Positions 35,280-46,428 of a stretch of 64,000 nucleotides of DNA are shown here, one piece after another (the first letter of the stretch is position 1; every line of letters starts with the position of its first letter). The translations under genes were made by a program, and so were the position numbers. Source of the stretch: Chromatiales bacterium 21-64-14 (GTDB taxonomy: Bacteria; Pseudomonadota; Gammaproteobacteria; 21-64-14); assembly GCA_002255365.1 (NCBI GenBank), contig NCBI01000003.1, positions 1 to 64,000 on the forward strand, in the 5' to 3' direction. The notes under the pieces are model-generated. The model did not search any database and had not been told where the DNA came from. It saw nothing but the letters and a program-made list of their open reading frames with translations.

Positions 35280-36644
35280 TTAGCTCCGCGGCACCGCGGC
35301 GCGGACGGTGTCCGCAACCACCAGCTGTTTCACGGTGCTTTCGCCCAGCGCCGACTGGACCGCCTGATCCATCCGCGCCAGGATCGCCTCCACCCCCGGT
35401 TCCGAGCGCAACGGCGCACCGGCACCCAGATCCGCGCCTGCCGACTCCTCCGCGGTCCGCACCACGTCCAGCACGGCCTTGCTCCGAATCGTCTCCAGAT
35501 CGCGCCCCGGAAGGTAGGTTGGCGGATCGTCAGCAGTCAGGATCAGCAGCCCGTTTCTCACCAGCGGTTCGAGCACCGAGTCCACCGCCTCCATGGGTAT
35601 CCGCAGGCGTCGCAGCAGGTCGTCCTCCGTCCAGGCGGGGCGGCCCTCATAGTAGTGCCGCCCAACCAGCACCATCACCAACAAGGCCAGATGTTCGCGC
35701 AAGCGAGCGCTGATGCGGGGCCGGCGCCGATGCGCCGCGAGATGCTCTGGATGTTGCACGTAGAACGCGATCGTCGCGCCCACCAATAGGATCAGCCAAC
35801 TCATGTATAGCCAGATCATGAACATGACCAGGATCGCGAAACTTGAGTAGATCGCGGTATACCGTGTCGAGCTTACGACAAAGGAGGCAAACGCCCAACC
35901 GGCGCTCTCCCATAGCACGCCGGCCACTACCGCGCCGGTCATGGCCGCCCGGAACTGCACCCGGGTGTTGGGAATGAAAGTATAGATAAACGCGAACGCA
36001 CCGATGATCAGGAAATACGGGATCAGCTTGCCAAGCAGAAAGATCGCCGTCCCAAACGGCTCGATGGCCGTCAACTGCTGCACGATCGAGTTGTTCAGGA
36101 CGGAAGCGGTTATCCCGATCGCGGAGAATATCAGGACCGGGCCGATCAGGATCACGCTCAGATAATCGCTGAAACGCTGCGCCATACGCCGCAGACGAGT
36201 GACATGCCAGATATAGTTGAAGGAATGTTCGATTTTCTGGATCAGCGATACGACTGTGTAAATCAACATCGCCAGCCCGATGGCACCCAACACTCCAACT
36301 TTCAGGTTATCGACGAATTCGATGATCCGGTTGGCGATCTCTACGCCACGCTCGCCCAACGGCGCGAGGACATGGAACAGGAACGGCTCGATCTGATTGT
36401 GGACACCGAAAGCCTTGAGAACCGAAAAACTCAAGGCCAGGAGCGGCACCAGGGACAGCAACGTGGTGTAGACCAGGCTCATGGCACGCAGGGTGAGTTG
36501 CCCCTCGGCTAGCTCCCGGAACACGGCCCACGTCAAACGCAGCGGGTAGACGACGCGCCGGCGCGCCGGGCTCTGGTCAGGGCCCTCCTCGGCCCACACC
36601 AGCCGCTCCACGCCCTTCTTCAGCTCTCCCCATCCGAGATTCAT
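35280..36644 (-). CDS. YihY/BrkB (UPF0761) family membrane protein
   Basis: A 454-residue protein beginning MNLGWGELKKGVERLVWAEE. Residues about 30-300 are the six-span YihY domain (TLRAMSLVYTTLLSLVPLLA, LGAIGLAMLIYTVVSLIQKI, and ESAGWAFASFVVSSTRYTAI). A soluble C-terminal winged-helix-like extension of about 150 residues follows (WTEDDLLRRLRIPMEAVDSV, LEPLVRNGLL), as in the longer members. Exact function is unknown; the name RNase BN was withdrawn from this family. ATG 36644 is chosen because upstream residues are low-complexity and proline-rich. It leads directly into tsdBA. Confidence 0.87.
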   Translation of the reverse strand: MNLGWGELKKGVERLVWAEEGPDQSPARRRVVYPLRLTWAVFRELAEGQLTLRAMSLVYTTLLSLVPLLALSFSVLKAFGVHNQIEPFLFHVLAPLGERGVEIANRIIEFVDNLKVGVLGAIGLAMLIYTVVSLIQKIEHSFNYIWHVTRLRRMAQRFSDYLSVILIGPVLIFSAIGITASVLNNSIVQQLTAIEPFGTAIFLLGKLIPYFLIIGAFAFIYTFIPNTRVQFRAAMTGAVVAGVLWESAGWAFASFVVSSTRYTAIYSSFAILVMFMIWLYMSWLILLVGATIAFYVQHPEHLAAHRRRPRISARLREHLALLVMVLVGRHYYEGRPAWTEDDLLRRLRIPMEAVDSVLEPLVRNGLLILTADDPPTYLPGRDLETIRSKAVLDVVRTAEESAGADLGAGAPLRSEPGVEAILARMDQAVQSALGESTVKQLVVADTVRAAVPRS

Positions 36645-36952
36645 GCTCGTCGCAGTCCCCGTTGCGCCCCGGTCGGCCTGCGCGGGCAGTCCGTCCCTGC
36701 GCGCGGAAAGCGCAGGACCACCGCAGGCGCCGCTCGCCATGCGCCTGCAAAGTGGGGCATCCGCCGCTGGCGCGACCGGAACAAAAACCCACCTAGGTTT
36801 GTGATTATGACAGCGACGAGGGGTCAAAGATAGGTGGCGGGAATCGCGAGCGTCCGGCGCCGGCGCCGCGCTCGGGCTACCGGGTGTGGGCAACACCGAG
36901 GGTGCCCACACCCAGTACTGTCAGGATCAGCTCCCGCGCTTGCAGCCTCCCG
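36645..36952 (-). terminator. Intergenic region after petC with an 11-bp hairpin
   Basis: GGGTGTGGGCA (36882-36892) and TGCCCACACCC (36903-36913) form a perfect 11-bp stem with a 10-base loop, 40 bases beyond the petC stop. This is the likely end of the petABC transcript, though no T-tract follows. The rest of the region, up to the yihY start at 36644, holds nothing I can call. Confidence 0.55.
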
Positions 36953-37714
36953 CTACGCGGCTGGGTGATGTACGTCTTCCCAGTAGGCCTTCTTGAGCAG
37001 ATAGGCAAGGATCGTGAACAACACGAGCAATAGCGTGATCCATACACCCAGGTGGTCACTTTCCAGTTTATGCGGGTAGCTGGTATAGACCAGGAAGGTC
37101 ACCACGTCCTGGACCCAACTGTGGAACTGGGCCGGCGTCATCGTCCCCGGCTGCACTTGCTGCAGGCCGGTGATGACCTTCTCCAGCGTACCGTCGGCAT
37201 TTCGCACTTGACTGTACACAGGAGCCTGCCACCCCTGCATCTGCCATACGACATCCGGCATCGCGACCTTCGGGAAAGCGATGTTGTCCACTCCGCTCGG
37301 ACGCGAGCTGTCCAGATAAAAACCCGTTAGGTAACGGTATAGCCAGTCAGCGCCGCGCACCCGGGCAACGTCAGTCAAGTCGGGTGGCGCAATTCCGAAC
37401 CATTTGGCCGCACGCGCCTCTGGCATCGCCACCGTGACCTGATCCCCGATCTTCTTGCCGGTAAAGATAAAGTTGGTTTCGACCTCCTTGGCGGTAAGGC
37501 CTAGATCGGTCTGTAGCTGACTGTAGCGCACGTACTGCAGGGAGTGGCACCCGCTGCACGAATTGAAGAAATCGCGCGCGCCGCGTTGCAGCGCCATCGT
37601 ATCAGACAGGTTGATCGAGATCCCTGGCGACAGGGCCGGCCCGGACTCCGAAGCAACCGCGGCACCGGCCGGCAGGCATAGGGCGAGCAGAACGGAAACG
37701 ATCACGGCTCTCAT
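36953..37714 (-). CDS. petC: Cytochrome c1 of the bc1 complex
   Basis: A 253-residue protein with an N-terminal signal (MRAVIVSVLLALCLPAGAAV). It carries one haem motif CSGCH (in FFNSCSGCHSLQYVRYSQL), a distal region with the axial methionine candidate in VAMPEARAAKWFG, and a C-terminal membrane anchor (LGVWITLLLVLFTILAYLL). It transfers electrons from the Rieske protein to soluble cytochrome c. Its ATG overlaps the stop of petB by 4 bases (ATGA). A much longer upstream frame exists but is a shadow of petB. Confidence 0.95.
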   Translation of the reverse strand: MRAVIVSVLLALCLPAGAAVASESGPALSPGISINLSDTMALQRGARDFFNSCSGCHSLQYVRYSQLQTDLGLTAKEVETNFIFTGKKIGDQVTVAMPEARAAKWFGIAPPDLTDVARVRGADWLYRYLTGFYLDSSRPSGVDNIAFPKVAMPDVVWQMQGWQAPVYSQVRNADGTLEKVITGLQQVQPGTMTPAQFHSWVQDVVTFLVYTSYPHKLESDHLGVWITLLLVLFTILAYLLKKAYWEDVHHPAA

Positions 37715-39105
37715 TTGAATGTCACCCGTTCCGGAACAGGAAGCGGCTCCGCGAGCCGCGTGAAGATTGGTAGCAGGAGGAACGCGGCCCAATAGAGCCC
37801 CGGGATCCACCAACTGCGCAACATGAAATGTACCGGGATGTCCCCCACCCGCAACCAGTCGAGCACGAAGATCGCGACTGCCGCGAAGACCAGACTTCCC
37901 ACATAGTAGCCGGTACTGCGCTGCTTGCTGTAGACGGCGCACAGGATGAAGAACGAGAAATAGAGCTCGGTAATCCGGAACCCGAGGTCCGCATGGTAGG
38001 GCGTCGGAGGCTGCGAACCCAGGTAACCCAGGATCGCGAAGGTCACCGCGAAACCAATCAGCGCGATCCGGTACAGGGCCCCACGGTAACGATGGGACTT
38101 TACGTGATGGCGGTCGATCCACGGCATCACGAACAGGATGACGATGGAGACGCCCATTCCAACCACACCCATGAGCTTGTTGGGAATGGATCGCAGGATG
38201 GCGTAGAACGGGAGGAAATACCACAACGGCCGGATCTCCGGCGGCGTCTGCAGGGGATTGGCGCGCACGAAATTGTCGTGTTCCAGGAACCACCCCCAGA
38301 AGTCAGGCCCGAAGAACACGATGGCGCAGAACAGCACCAGGAAGACGCCGACCCCGAACAGATCCTTAACCGTGTAGTACGGGTGGAAAGGAATGCCGTC
38401 CAGAGGCACGCCGTTGGCGTCCTTGTGCTTCTTGATCTCCACACCGTCCGGGTTGTTGGATCCCACCTGGTGCAGCGCCATGATGTGCAGCAGGATCAGC
38501 ACCAGCAGCAACAGCGGTATCAGCACCACGTGCCACGCGAAGAACCGGTGCAGGGTAGCCCCGGAGATCGCGAAGTCCCCCCGCAACCACACCTCCAGCG
38601 GACCCCCGATATATGGGATAGCGCCGATCAGCGACGTAATAACCGTGGCGCCCCAAAATGACATCTGCCCCCACGGCAGCAAATAACCCATGAACGCCTC
38701 GGCCATCAGCAGGATATAGATGGCGACGCCGATGATCCAAATCAGCTCCCGCGGCTTTTTATAGGAGCCGTACATGAGGCCGCGGAACATATGCAGATAA
38801 ATGATGATAAAGAACGCGGAGGCGCCCACCGCGTGCATGTAGCGGATCAGCCATCCCCAATGCACGTCGCGCATGATGTACTCGACGGAGGCAAACGCGC
38901 CCTGCGGGGTCGGCGTGTAATTCATCGCCAGGAAGATCCCGGTGACGATCTGGTTCACCAGCACCAGCAGGGCCAGGGAACCGAAGAAATACCAGAAATT
39001 GAAGTTTTTAGGCGCATAGTATTTCGCCAGGTGCTCGTTCCATAATTCAGTCAGTGGGAACCGGTCGTCGATCCACTGGCGCAGCGCTGAAGGCTTGTTA
39101 ACCAT
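37711..39105 (-). CDS. petB: Cytochrome b of the bc1 complex
   Basis: A 464-residue membrane protein. It carries the two b-haem histidine pairs (YMHAVGASAFFIIIYLHMFR and RFFAWHVVLIPLLLLVLILL followed by HIM), the quinol-site WGATVIT segment and the PEIRPLWYFLPFYAIL block (PEWY/PEIRP region). It houses the quinol oxidation and reduction sites. Length fits a full bacterial cytochrome b with a C-terminal extension (SKQRSTGYYVGSLVFAAVAI). It lies 26 bases after petA and overlaps petC, so the operon order is petA-petB-petC. Confidence 0.96.
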   Translation of the reverse strand: MVNKPSALRQWIDDRFPLTELWNEHLAKYYAPKNFNFWYFFGSLALLVLVNQIVTGIFLAMNYTPTPQGAFASVEYIMRDVHWGWLIRYMHAVGASAFFIIIYLHMFRGLMYGSYKKPRELIWIIGVAIYILLMAEAFMGYLLPWGQMSFWGATVITSLIGAIPYIGGPLEVWLRGDFAISGATLHRFFAWHVVLIPLLLLVLILLHIMALHQVGSNNPDGVEIKKHKDANGVPLDGIPFHPYYTVKDLFGVGVFLVLFCAIVFFGPDFWGWFLEHDNFVRANPLQTPPEIRPLWYFLPFYAILRSIPNKLMGVVGMGVSIVILFVMPWIDRHHVKSHRYRGALYRIALIGFAVTFAILGYLGSQPPTPYHADLGFRITELYFSFFILCAVYSKQRSTGYYVGSLVFAAVAIFVLDWLRVGDIPVHFMLRSWWIPGLYWAAFLLLPIFTRLAEPLPVPERVTFK

Positions 39106-39131
39106 CGTTTGTTGTCCTCAAAGACACCCGA

Positions 39132-39770
39132 TCACCAGATCGCCGGCTGCCAGTTCTGATCCTTGCCGCCCTTCAGCGAGCCTACCCGGAGCAGGGTATC
39201 GCCCAGGTAGTGGTAAGGGGGGATGGGAATATTGAGAGGCGCCGGCGAGCCGTCGATGACGCGGGCGGCCAGGTCGTAGCGCGATCCATGGCAAGGGCAG
39301 AAGAAACCGCCGACCCAAGTGGGCCCGAGGTCGGCAGGCGCGATTTCCGGCCGGTAGGTGGGGATGCAGCCCAGATGGGTGCAGATGGCCACCGCCACGA
39401 ACAATTCCGGCTTCAGCGATCGGTGCCAGTTCTCCACCGGGGCACCGAACTGCTGCGGCTGCTTGGAATCCGGGTCCTTGAGCCGCGCGACCAGCTGCGG
39501 ATCCTGCAAAGTCTTGAGCTGCGCCGCGCCGCGGTGCAGGATCCAGACCGGGCGGGAACGCCACATCACGGTCAGCAACTGGCCGGGCTCCAGTTTGCTG
39601 ACATCCACATCGATGGGAATCGCCGCCGCTTCAGCGGCAAGGCTGGGTTCCATGGATTTGATGAAGGGCGTGGCCGCCAGACCGACGATCACGCCTCCCA
39701 CCACCGTGGTGGCGGCCGTGAGAAACCGCCGCCGCTGCCGGTTGATATCCTCCGGGGTATCGGCTGCCAT
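39132..39770 (-). CDS. petA: Rieske iron-sulfur subunit of the bc1 complex
   Basis: A 212-residue protein. A twin-arginine-type N-terminus ([20 protein letters not shown]) supplies both Tat export and the anchor. The 2Fe-2S ligands are in CTHLGC and CPCHGS, and the flexible hinge is in the [10 protein letters not shown] region. ATG 39770 is supported by GAGGAG 4-5 bases upstream; a start four codons earlier is less likely. It is the first gene of petABC. A 19-bp palindrome lies 160 bases upstream and could be an operator. Confidence 0.95.
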   Translation of the reverse strand: MAADTPEDINRQRRRFLTAATTVVGGVIVGLAATPFIKSMEPSLAAEAAAIPIDVDVSKLEPGQLLTVMWRSRPVWILHRGAAQLKTLQDPQLVARLKDPDSKQPQQFGAPVENWHRSLKPELFVAVAICTHLGCIPTYRPEIAPADLGPTWVGGFFCPCHGSRYDLAARVIDGSPAPLNIPIPPYHYLGDTLLRVGSLKGGKDQNWQPAIW

Positions 39771-39930
39771 ACTACTCCTCAAGAACTTCGCTCAGGCCTA
39801 CCCGGACCCCCGGGTGGGCACGTTGAGAAGGGGTTCAAACCTTCAATGACCGAACCGGGGTCGGGACCACTGGCCGCTAAGCATGAGTCATGCCATCTCG
39901 CGGCGCGCCGCACGAGTGTCTCCGCGAGCC

Positions 39931-39949
39931 CTTGGCGAGTCTCGCCAAG
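39931..39949. promoter_or_regulatory. Perfect 19-bp palindrome upstream of petA
   Basis: CTTGGCGAGTCTCGCCAAG is a perfect inverted repeat of 9-bp arms around a central T. It is the only such structure in the 375-base gap between the methyltransferase gene end (40146) and petA (39770). The rest of that gap holds no gene. The palindrome could be a repressor site or a hairpin in the petABC leader. Confidence 0.45.
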
Positions 39950-40145
39950 ACCACGCTAATCCGTTGAGACAGGGGCGGATTCACACCATATCTCCAGACT
40001 CGGGCAAGCGGTGATCGCGTGCGTGCAATCAGTCATCCGTCAGAAACGTCACCCGTCATGGTGGAAAACACCCGGCTTACGGTGCATATGCCCCAGGTAC
40101 GGCATTCGTCGGCGGATGTGCGGGGGCAAGCATACGTCACTCCGG

Positions 40146-40784
40146 TCAGGCCACCAAGGGTTCCTTCAGGGTACTGCGGCAACGCAGCACCTTCCAATAA
40201 CCGAACAGGTTGGCCCGGCACGCCTCTACCACATCCAACTGCGTGGCTTCGAGGAAGTCGTCCAGATCCATATCGGGGCGGAAACCCGCAATGTTCGACA
40301 GCGGGGAGATGAACTCCTCCGAGGCACCCAGCAGCGGATGCCGGGAACGAAAATGATTCACGATAAAGATCTCCCCCCCCGGCTTGCATACGCGGCGCAT
40401 CTCGTCCACCAGGCGCGCCGGATCCGGGACCACCGACACCACGTACATCGCCACCACTTTATCAAAGGTGTTGTCCGCAAACCGCATGTCCTCGGCGTCC
40501 ATCTCCAGTACCGCCTCCACCTGGGATAAACGGCCGCGTTCCACGCGCTGGCGGGCCTTGTCCAGCATCTCCTTGGAAATATCGATCCCCACCACCCGGG
40601 CATCGGCGGGATACAGCGGCAAAGACAATCCAGTCCCTACCCCTACTTCCAACACCCGCTCCCCAGGCCGGGTATCCAGGGCCTCAACGATGAGTTTGCG
40701 TGCCGGATGAAAGATAGGACCGAACAGGGCATCGTACACACGAGCGTAACGTCGGTACGCGCTTTTGATTGAATTGATGTTCAC
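40146..40784 (-). CDS. PmtA-like SAM-dependent methyltransferase
   Basis: A class-I methyltransferase of about 212 residues. It starts with a basic segment (SIKSAYRRYARVYDALFGPI) characteristic of Rhodobacter-type phosphatidylethanolamine N-methyltransferase PmtA. The SAM-binding motif I is VLEVGVGTGLSLPLYP, followed by VVGIDISKEML, DAEDMRFADNTFDKVVAMYV and KPGGEIFIVNHF. The likely product is phosphatidylcholine precursor lipids, though a ubiquinone-type substrate cannot be excluded. GTG 40784 is chosen because GGGGGG lies about 7 bases upstream. It is divergent from fabA. Confidence 0.75.
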   Translation of the reverse strand: MNINSIKSAYRRYARVYDALFGPIFHPARKLIVEALDTRPGERVLEVGVGTGLSLPLYPADARVVGIDISKEMLDKARQRVERGRLSQVEAVLEMDAEDMRFADNTFDKVVAMYVVSVVPDPARLVDEMRRVCKPGGEIFIVNHFRSRHPLLGASEEFISPLSNIAGFRPDMDLDDFLEATQLDVVEACRANLFGYWKVLRCRSTLKEPLVA

Positions 40785-41261
40785 CAAGATCCCCCCTGCC
40801 ACGGTATTACCAATGCATCCCGAACGCCGTCCGGCGCAGGCACGTCTGGGTGTGCAATATATTGGGTCAGCCGATTCTAGCGAATTTTTAAGAGAATGAA
40901 AGGCCTCGTCACCAACACCTGGAATCCACCCGAATCGCGGATCTGCAGTTAATTCACATTAGAAATATATAGTTACCCGGCTCTCCCGATACCAGAACCG
41001 ATCCACATCGCGGCGCGCGCGGGACCGGCATGGGCGTAGGTGGTTGTGGTAACCTATCCCGCGCGCGAGCGGTTGCCCCGTTCCCGGCAGGACTTCCACC
41101 GGCCTCCCAGATCCCGGCAGCTGGTCGGCGAGCGCGTCGCAGCGCCGGAGCGCGCGGGCTTCCATACGCGCACCGCACGCCATACCCCGCTCGGCCCGCG
41201 CACCCTACGCGCGGGGTCGAACGGGCGGGCCTCGATCACCACCCGGATGGGACGACAATCA
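40785..41261. other. Divergent intergenic region between the PmtA-like gene and fabA
   Basis: The first 200 bases are AT-rich with promoter-like elements on both strands (for example AATATATTG near 40855-40863 and AATATATAG near 40965-40973). No gene is evident. No FabR- or FadR-type palindrome was found by eye. Confidence 0.35.
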
Positions 41262-41777
41262 GTGCTTAAGCGAAACGAGTATTCCCGGGACGAACTTCTC
41301 CAATGCGCGCGCGGCGAACTGTTCGGGGCCGGAAACGCGCAGCTTCCGCTCCCACCGATGCTGATGTTCGACCGCATCACCCGCATTGCCGACGACGGTG
41401 GCGCTCATGGGAAAGGGCAGATCATCGCAGAGTTGGACATCAACCCCGGGCTGTGGTTTTTTGACTGCCACTTCGTGGGGGACCCGGTAATGCCCGGCTG
41501 CCTAGGGCTGGACGCCATGTGGCAGTTGCTTGGGTTCTTCCTGGGATGGAAGGGAGGGCCGGGACGCGGGCGCGCGCTGGGTGTCGGAGAGGTAAAATTC
41601 TCCGGACAGATCACCCCGAAGAACTCGCGCGTGACCTACCGGATCGAGTTGAAACGTATCATCATGCGCCGGTTGTACATGGGGATCGCTGACGGATACA
41701 TGGAGGTGGATGGCCGAGAAATCTACACGGCCTCCAGCCTGCGGGTCGGCCTTTTCACCACTACTGACACTTTTTAG
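41262..41777 (+). CDS. fabA: 3-hydroxydecanoyl-ACP dehydratase/isomerase
   Basis: A 171-residue enzyme that introduces the double bond of unsaturated fatty acids. The active-site residues fall at exactly the E. coli positions when GTG 41262 is the start: His70 ([15 protein letters not shown]) and Asp84 ([16 protein letters not shown]). Further family blocks are [15 protein letters not shown] and [11 protein letters not shown]. An ATG 15 bases upstream is in frame and could be used instead, since no strong Shine-Dalgarno decides it. It is 10 bases upstream of fabB in an operon, the standard gammaproteobacterial arrangement. Confidence 0.94.
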   Translation: MLKRNEYSRDELLQCARGELFGAGNAQLPLPPMLMFDRITRIADDGGAHGKGQIIAELDINPGLWFFDCHFVGDPVMPGCLGLDAMWQLLGFFLGWKGGPGRGRALGVGEVKFSGQITPKNSRVTYRIELKRIIMRRLYMGIADGYMEVDGREIYTASSLRVGLFTTTDTF

Positions 41778-41787
41778 GGGGTCGAGC

Positions 41788-43005
41788 GTGAGGCGCGTGG
41801 TCATCACTGGCCTGGGGATAGTCTCCAGCATCGGGAACGACCGTCAGGAAGTGCTCGATTCGTTGCGGGAAGGGCGCTCCGGCATCGAGTTCTGCCCGGA
41901 ATACGCGGAGCTGGGTTTTCGCAGCCATCTGCATGGGCCGATCCGGCTCGACATCACCGAGCGCATCGACCGCCGCCTGCGCAGGATGATGGGAGACGCC
42001 GCCGCGTTCAGCTATCTGGCGATGGTCGACGCCATCGCGGACGCGGGCCTCGATGAGTCCGCCGTATCCCACCCGCGCACCGGGCTCATCACCGGGTCCG
42101 GCGGGGCATCCACCGCCAACAATCTGGCCGCCACCGACCTGTTGCGCACTAAGGGGGCCCGGAAGGTGGGTCCGTTCATGGTTCCACGCACCATGGGCAG
42201 CACCACCTCCGCGAATCTGTCCACCGCGTTCCGGATCAAGGGCGTGAACTACTCCATCAGTTCCGCCTGCGCCACCAGCGCGCACTGCATCGGAAACGGC
42301 TACGAGATCATCCAGCTCGGCAAGCAAGATCTGGTCTTCGCCGGCGGCGGCGAAGAAGTACATTGGACCATGACCCTGTTGTTCGACGCCATGGGCGCAT
42401 TGTCCTCCAAATTCAACGACACCCCGAAAACCGCCTCGCGGCCCTACGACGCGGCGCGCGACGGTTTCGTAATCTCCGGCGGCGGCGGGATCGTGGTACT
42501 GGAAGAATTGGAGCACGCACGGGCACGCGGCGCGAAGATCTACGCCGAACTGGTGGGCTACGGTGCCACATCGGACGGCCACGACATGGTGGCGCCCTCC
42601 GGAGAGGGCGCGGTACGCTGTATGCGCCAAGCCATGGCGACCGTGCAAGGCACACCTGACTACATCAATGCCCACGGCACTAGCACACCGGTGGGTGATG
42701 CCCGGGAACTGGAGGCGATCCGCGCGACCTTCGGGGAGCAGATTCCGCTCATCGCCTCTACCAAATCCCTCACCGGCCACGCCCTTGGCGCCGCCGGCGT
42801 CAACGAAGCCATCTACTCCCTGTTGATGATGGAAGCGGGTTTCGTATCCGCGTCGGCGAACATCATCGAATTGGACCCAGCCGCGCAAGGCATGCCGGTG
42901 GTGCGCGAACGCTGCGACAACGTACGGCTCAACACGGTCATGTCCAACAGCTTTGGCTTCGGCGGCACCAACGCCTGCTTGGTATTCCAGCGCTTCCAGG
43001 AGTAG
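41788..43005 (+). CDS. fabB: 3-oxoacyl-ACP synthase I
   Basis: A 405-residue condensing enzyme. The catalytic Cys161 is in [12 protein letters not shown], and the two histidines are in [11 protein letters not shown] and [15 protein letters not shown]. It elongates the cis-3-decenoyl-ACP made by FabA. The GTG start at 41788 has AGGGGGT 6 bases upstream and gives [16 protein letters not shown], the family start. A longer in-frame extension overlapping fabA is unlikely. The C-terminus [17 protein letters not shown] is complete. Confidence 0.96.
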   Translation: MRRVVITGLGIVSSIGNDRQEVLDSLREGRSGIEFCPEYAELGFRSHLHGPIRLDITERIDRRLRRMMGDAAAFSYLAMVDAIADAGLDESAVSHPRTGLITGSGGASTANNLAATDLLRTKGARKVGPFMVPRTMGSTTSANLSTAFRIKGVNYSISSACATSAHCIGNGYEIIQLGKQDLVFAGGGEEVHWTMTLLFDAMGALSSKFNDTPKTASRPYDAARDGFVISGGGGIVVLEELEHARARGAKIYAELVGYGATSDGHDMVAPSGEGAVRCMRQAMATVQGTPDYINAHGTSTPVGDARELEAIRATFGEQIPLIASTKSLTGHALGAAGVNEAIYSLLMMEAGFVSASANIIELDPAAQGMPVVRERCDNVRLNTVMSNSFGFGGTNACLVFQRFQE

Positions 43006-43036
43006 CCGCGGACGCGAACCCAGGCGCCTGGCCCGG

Positions 43037-44626
<1,590 letters not shown>

Positions 44627-44750
44627 GACGGACGGAGGACGCGGCCGGGATAGGGACGCGGGATTATACACAATCGGATTCCAGCCGGATATTCAGGCAT
44701 CGGCGGACAGCCCGGACCGATGCCCATATGAAAGAACGCCGGCAATAGAA

Positions 44751-44770
44751 ACCCCGCCTTGCGGCGGGGT
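44751..44770 (-). terminator. Rho-independent terminator of the cold-shock gene
   Basis: On the minus strand ACCCCGCC-GCAA-GGCGGGGT forms an 8-bp stem with a 4-base loop 25 bases beyond the csp stop. A short T-rich tail (TTTCTATT) follows. It is the cleanest intrinsic terminator in the window. Confidence 0.85.
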
Positions 44771-44795
44771 CGGGGAAATGCGCTGCGCTCGATGC

Positions 44796-45002
44796 TCAGC
44801 TGACGGCGCTGACCTCAGTCGCCTGCAGGCCCTTGGGGCCGCGCTCAACCTCAAAAGTAACGCTCTGACCCTCCGCTAGAGTCCGGAAACCGGAACCCTT
44901 GACGGCGGAGTAGTGCACGAACACGTCTTCCCCGCCGTCCTGCGGCGAGATGAAACCGAAACCCTTGGCTTCGTTGAACCACTTGACAGTACCGGTGCGC
45001 AT
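44796..45002 (-). CDS. Cold-shock domain protein (CspA family)
   Basis: A 68-residue single OB-fold protein that binds single-stranded RNA and DNA. The two RNP motifs are complete: KGFGFISP (RNP1) and DVFVHYSAV (RNP2). The N-terminal [12 protein letters not shown] is canonical. GAGGT lies 7 bases before ATG 45002. A TATACT box (45119-45124 on the minus strand) predicts a 5' leader of about 110 bases, the kind of leader that gives cold-inducible translation in cspA. Confidence 0.96.
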   Translation of the reverse strand: MRTGTVKWFNEAKGFGFISPQDGGEDVFVHYSAVKGSGFRTLAEGQSVTFEVERGPKGLQATEVSAVS

Positions 45003-45118
45003 AACAAGACCTCAAGCAATTACGGATAGGACGATGTGCAGCGACGTGGGCGGACTTTGCGGGAGACACCCAAAGGGACTACCGAGACAGCCGGACTCAC
45101 GACACCTGCGACGGCCGA

Positions 45119-45147
45119 AGTATAGCGGATGGTGCGGGCAAATTCCA
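45119..45147 (-). promoter_or_regulatory. Candidate csp promoter with long leader
   Basis: TATACT on the minus strand (45119-45124) is preceded 17 bases upstream by TGGAAT, a weak -35. The predicted transcript starts near 45111 and has a leader of roughly 110 bases before the csp ATG. The remaining sequence up to the EamA gene at 45375 holds no gene. TAGAAT near 45198 could serve the plus strand. Confidence 0.4.
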
Positions 45148-45374
45148 TAAGCCCCGCGGCCGGAAACCGGCCTGCGTCGGGTGCAATTGGAGTACGGTAG
45201 AATACGCTAGCCCGCGTTGTTCATGTAGCGGAACATGGCGGGCGCTATGTGACGAACAGGATCGGAGCGTTGGGCCGATCATCGAGCGTAGCGGTAGTAC
45301 CATGACGAATCGGACCGGCTCCTGGTCGACGCGCAGTCCGCAGTGCCCGCCGACCGTCACCCTGGAGGTTGCCC

Positions 45375-46280
45375 ATGCCCCGCAAGCCCGCCGCGCCAGC
45401 GGCCCTGGCCCTCGCTGCCCTGGCCCTCATCTGGGGCTACAACTGGGTGGTGATGAAGCAGGTGCTGCGGTTCTCCGGGCCGTTTACTTTCGCAGCCCTG
45501 CGGGCCGTGCTCGGCGCGCTGGCGCTGTTCGCGGTCCTGTGGGCCACCCGCCGCCCACTGCGTCCGCAGCACCTGTCCGGAACCCTGATCCTCGGCCTGT
45601 TGCAAACCACGGGCTTCCTGGGATTCGTGATCATGGCCCTGGTGCACGGCGGCGCCGGCAAGACCGCGGTGCTCGCCTACACCATGCCCCTGTGGCTACT
45701 GGTCCTGGCGTGGCCACTGCTGGGCGAGCGCATCCGCGGTGTCCAGTGGCTCGCCATACCCCTTGCCTTTGCCGGACTGGTCATGATCCTGCAGCCATGG
45801 CGGTTCCACGCCCACACCGCGAGCGCCGTGCTGGCGATCCTGGGGGGAGTATCCTGGGCCCTGTCGGCGATCTGGGCCAAGCATCTGCGCCGCCGCGCGC
45901 AGTTGGATCTGCTCTCCCTCACCGCATGGCAGATGCTGCTGGGCGCGGTTCCGTTGGTCCTGATGGCGTGGTGGCGCGAACCCCAGGCGCTGGTGTGGTC
46001 GGCCTATTTCGCCGGTGCCCTGGCCTACAACGCGATCTTCGCCACCGCGCTGGCGTGGCTGTTGTGGCTCTATGCCCTGGACCGGCTGCCCGCGGGCATC
46101 GCCGGCATGGGGACCCTGGCGGTACCCATGGTGGGCATCTCCAGCGCATGGCTCCAGCTCGGTGAGCGCCCCGCGCCCGCTGAGGCGGCCGGCATGGCCC
46201 TGATCTTCGTCGGACTCGCCGTCCTGGCTTGGGGACAACTACGCACCCGGCATCCCCTGGAACTTCCGCCGCAGGAATAG
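45375..46280 (+). CDS. EamA/DMT-family transporter
   Basis: A 301-residue inner-membrane protein with ten hydrophobic spans arranged as two EamA repeats. Each carries the family pattern (LALAALALIWGYNWVVMKQV, ALRAVLGALALFAVLWATRR; second half LAILGGVSWALSAIWAKHLR). These carriers export amino acids or other metabolites. The substrate cannot be read. ATG 45375 has GGAGG 6-7 bases upstream. It stands alone, with csp and prfC divergent on one side and the GMC oxidoreductase downstream. Confidence 0.9.
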   Translation: MPRKPAAPAALALAALALIWGYNWVVMKQVLRFSGPFTFAALRAVLGALALFAVLWATRRPLRPQHLSGTLILGLLQTTGFLGFVIMALVHGGAGKTAVLAYTMPLWLLVLAWPLLGERIRGVQWLAIPLAFAGLVMILQPWRFHAHTASAVLAILGGVSWALSAIWAKHLRRRAQLDLLSLTAWQMLLGAVPLVLMAWWREPQALVWSAYFAGALAYNAIFATALAWLLWLYALDRLPAGIAGMGTLAVPMVGISSAWLQLGERPAPAEAAGMALIFVGLAVLAWGQLRTRHPLELPPQE

Positions 46281-46428
46281 GCGCGGGGTCGCGGCGCTAG
46301 CCGCCGGAGGGATCCCAACCCACCGGTGCATGGCTAACGGCGGCGGCGCTGCCGGAACGGCACGGAATAGGTGCGGTCTCATGTAGGATGGGCCGGGATC
46401 CAGACCACGTTCAAGGAGGGGCCACCGA

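Noticed and set aside
39829..39842. GGGGTTCAAACCTT as the T arm of a tRNA
   Set aside because: No acceptor, anticodon or D-arm pairing can be built around it.
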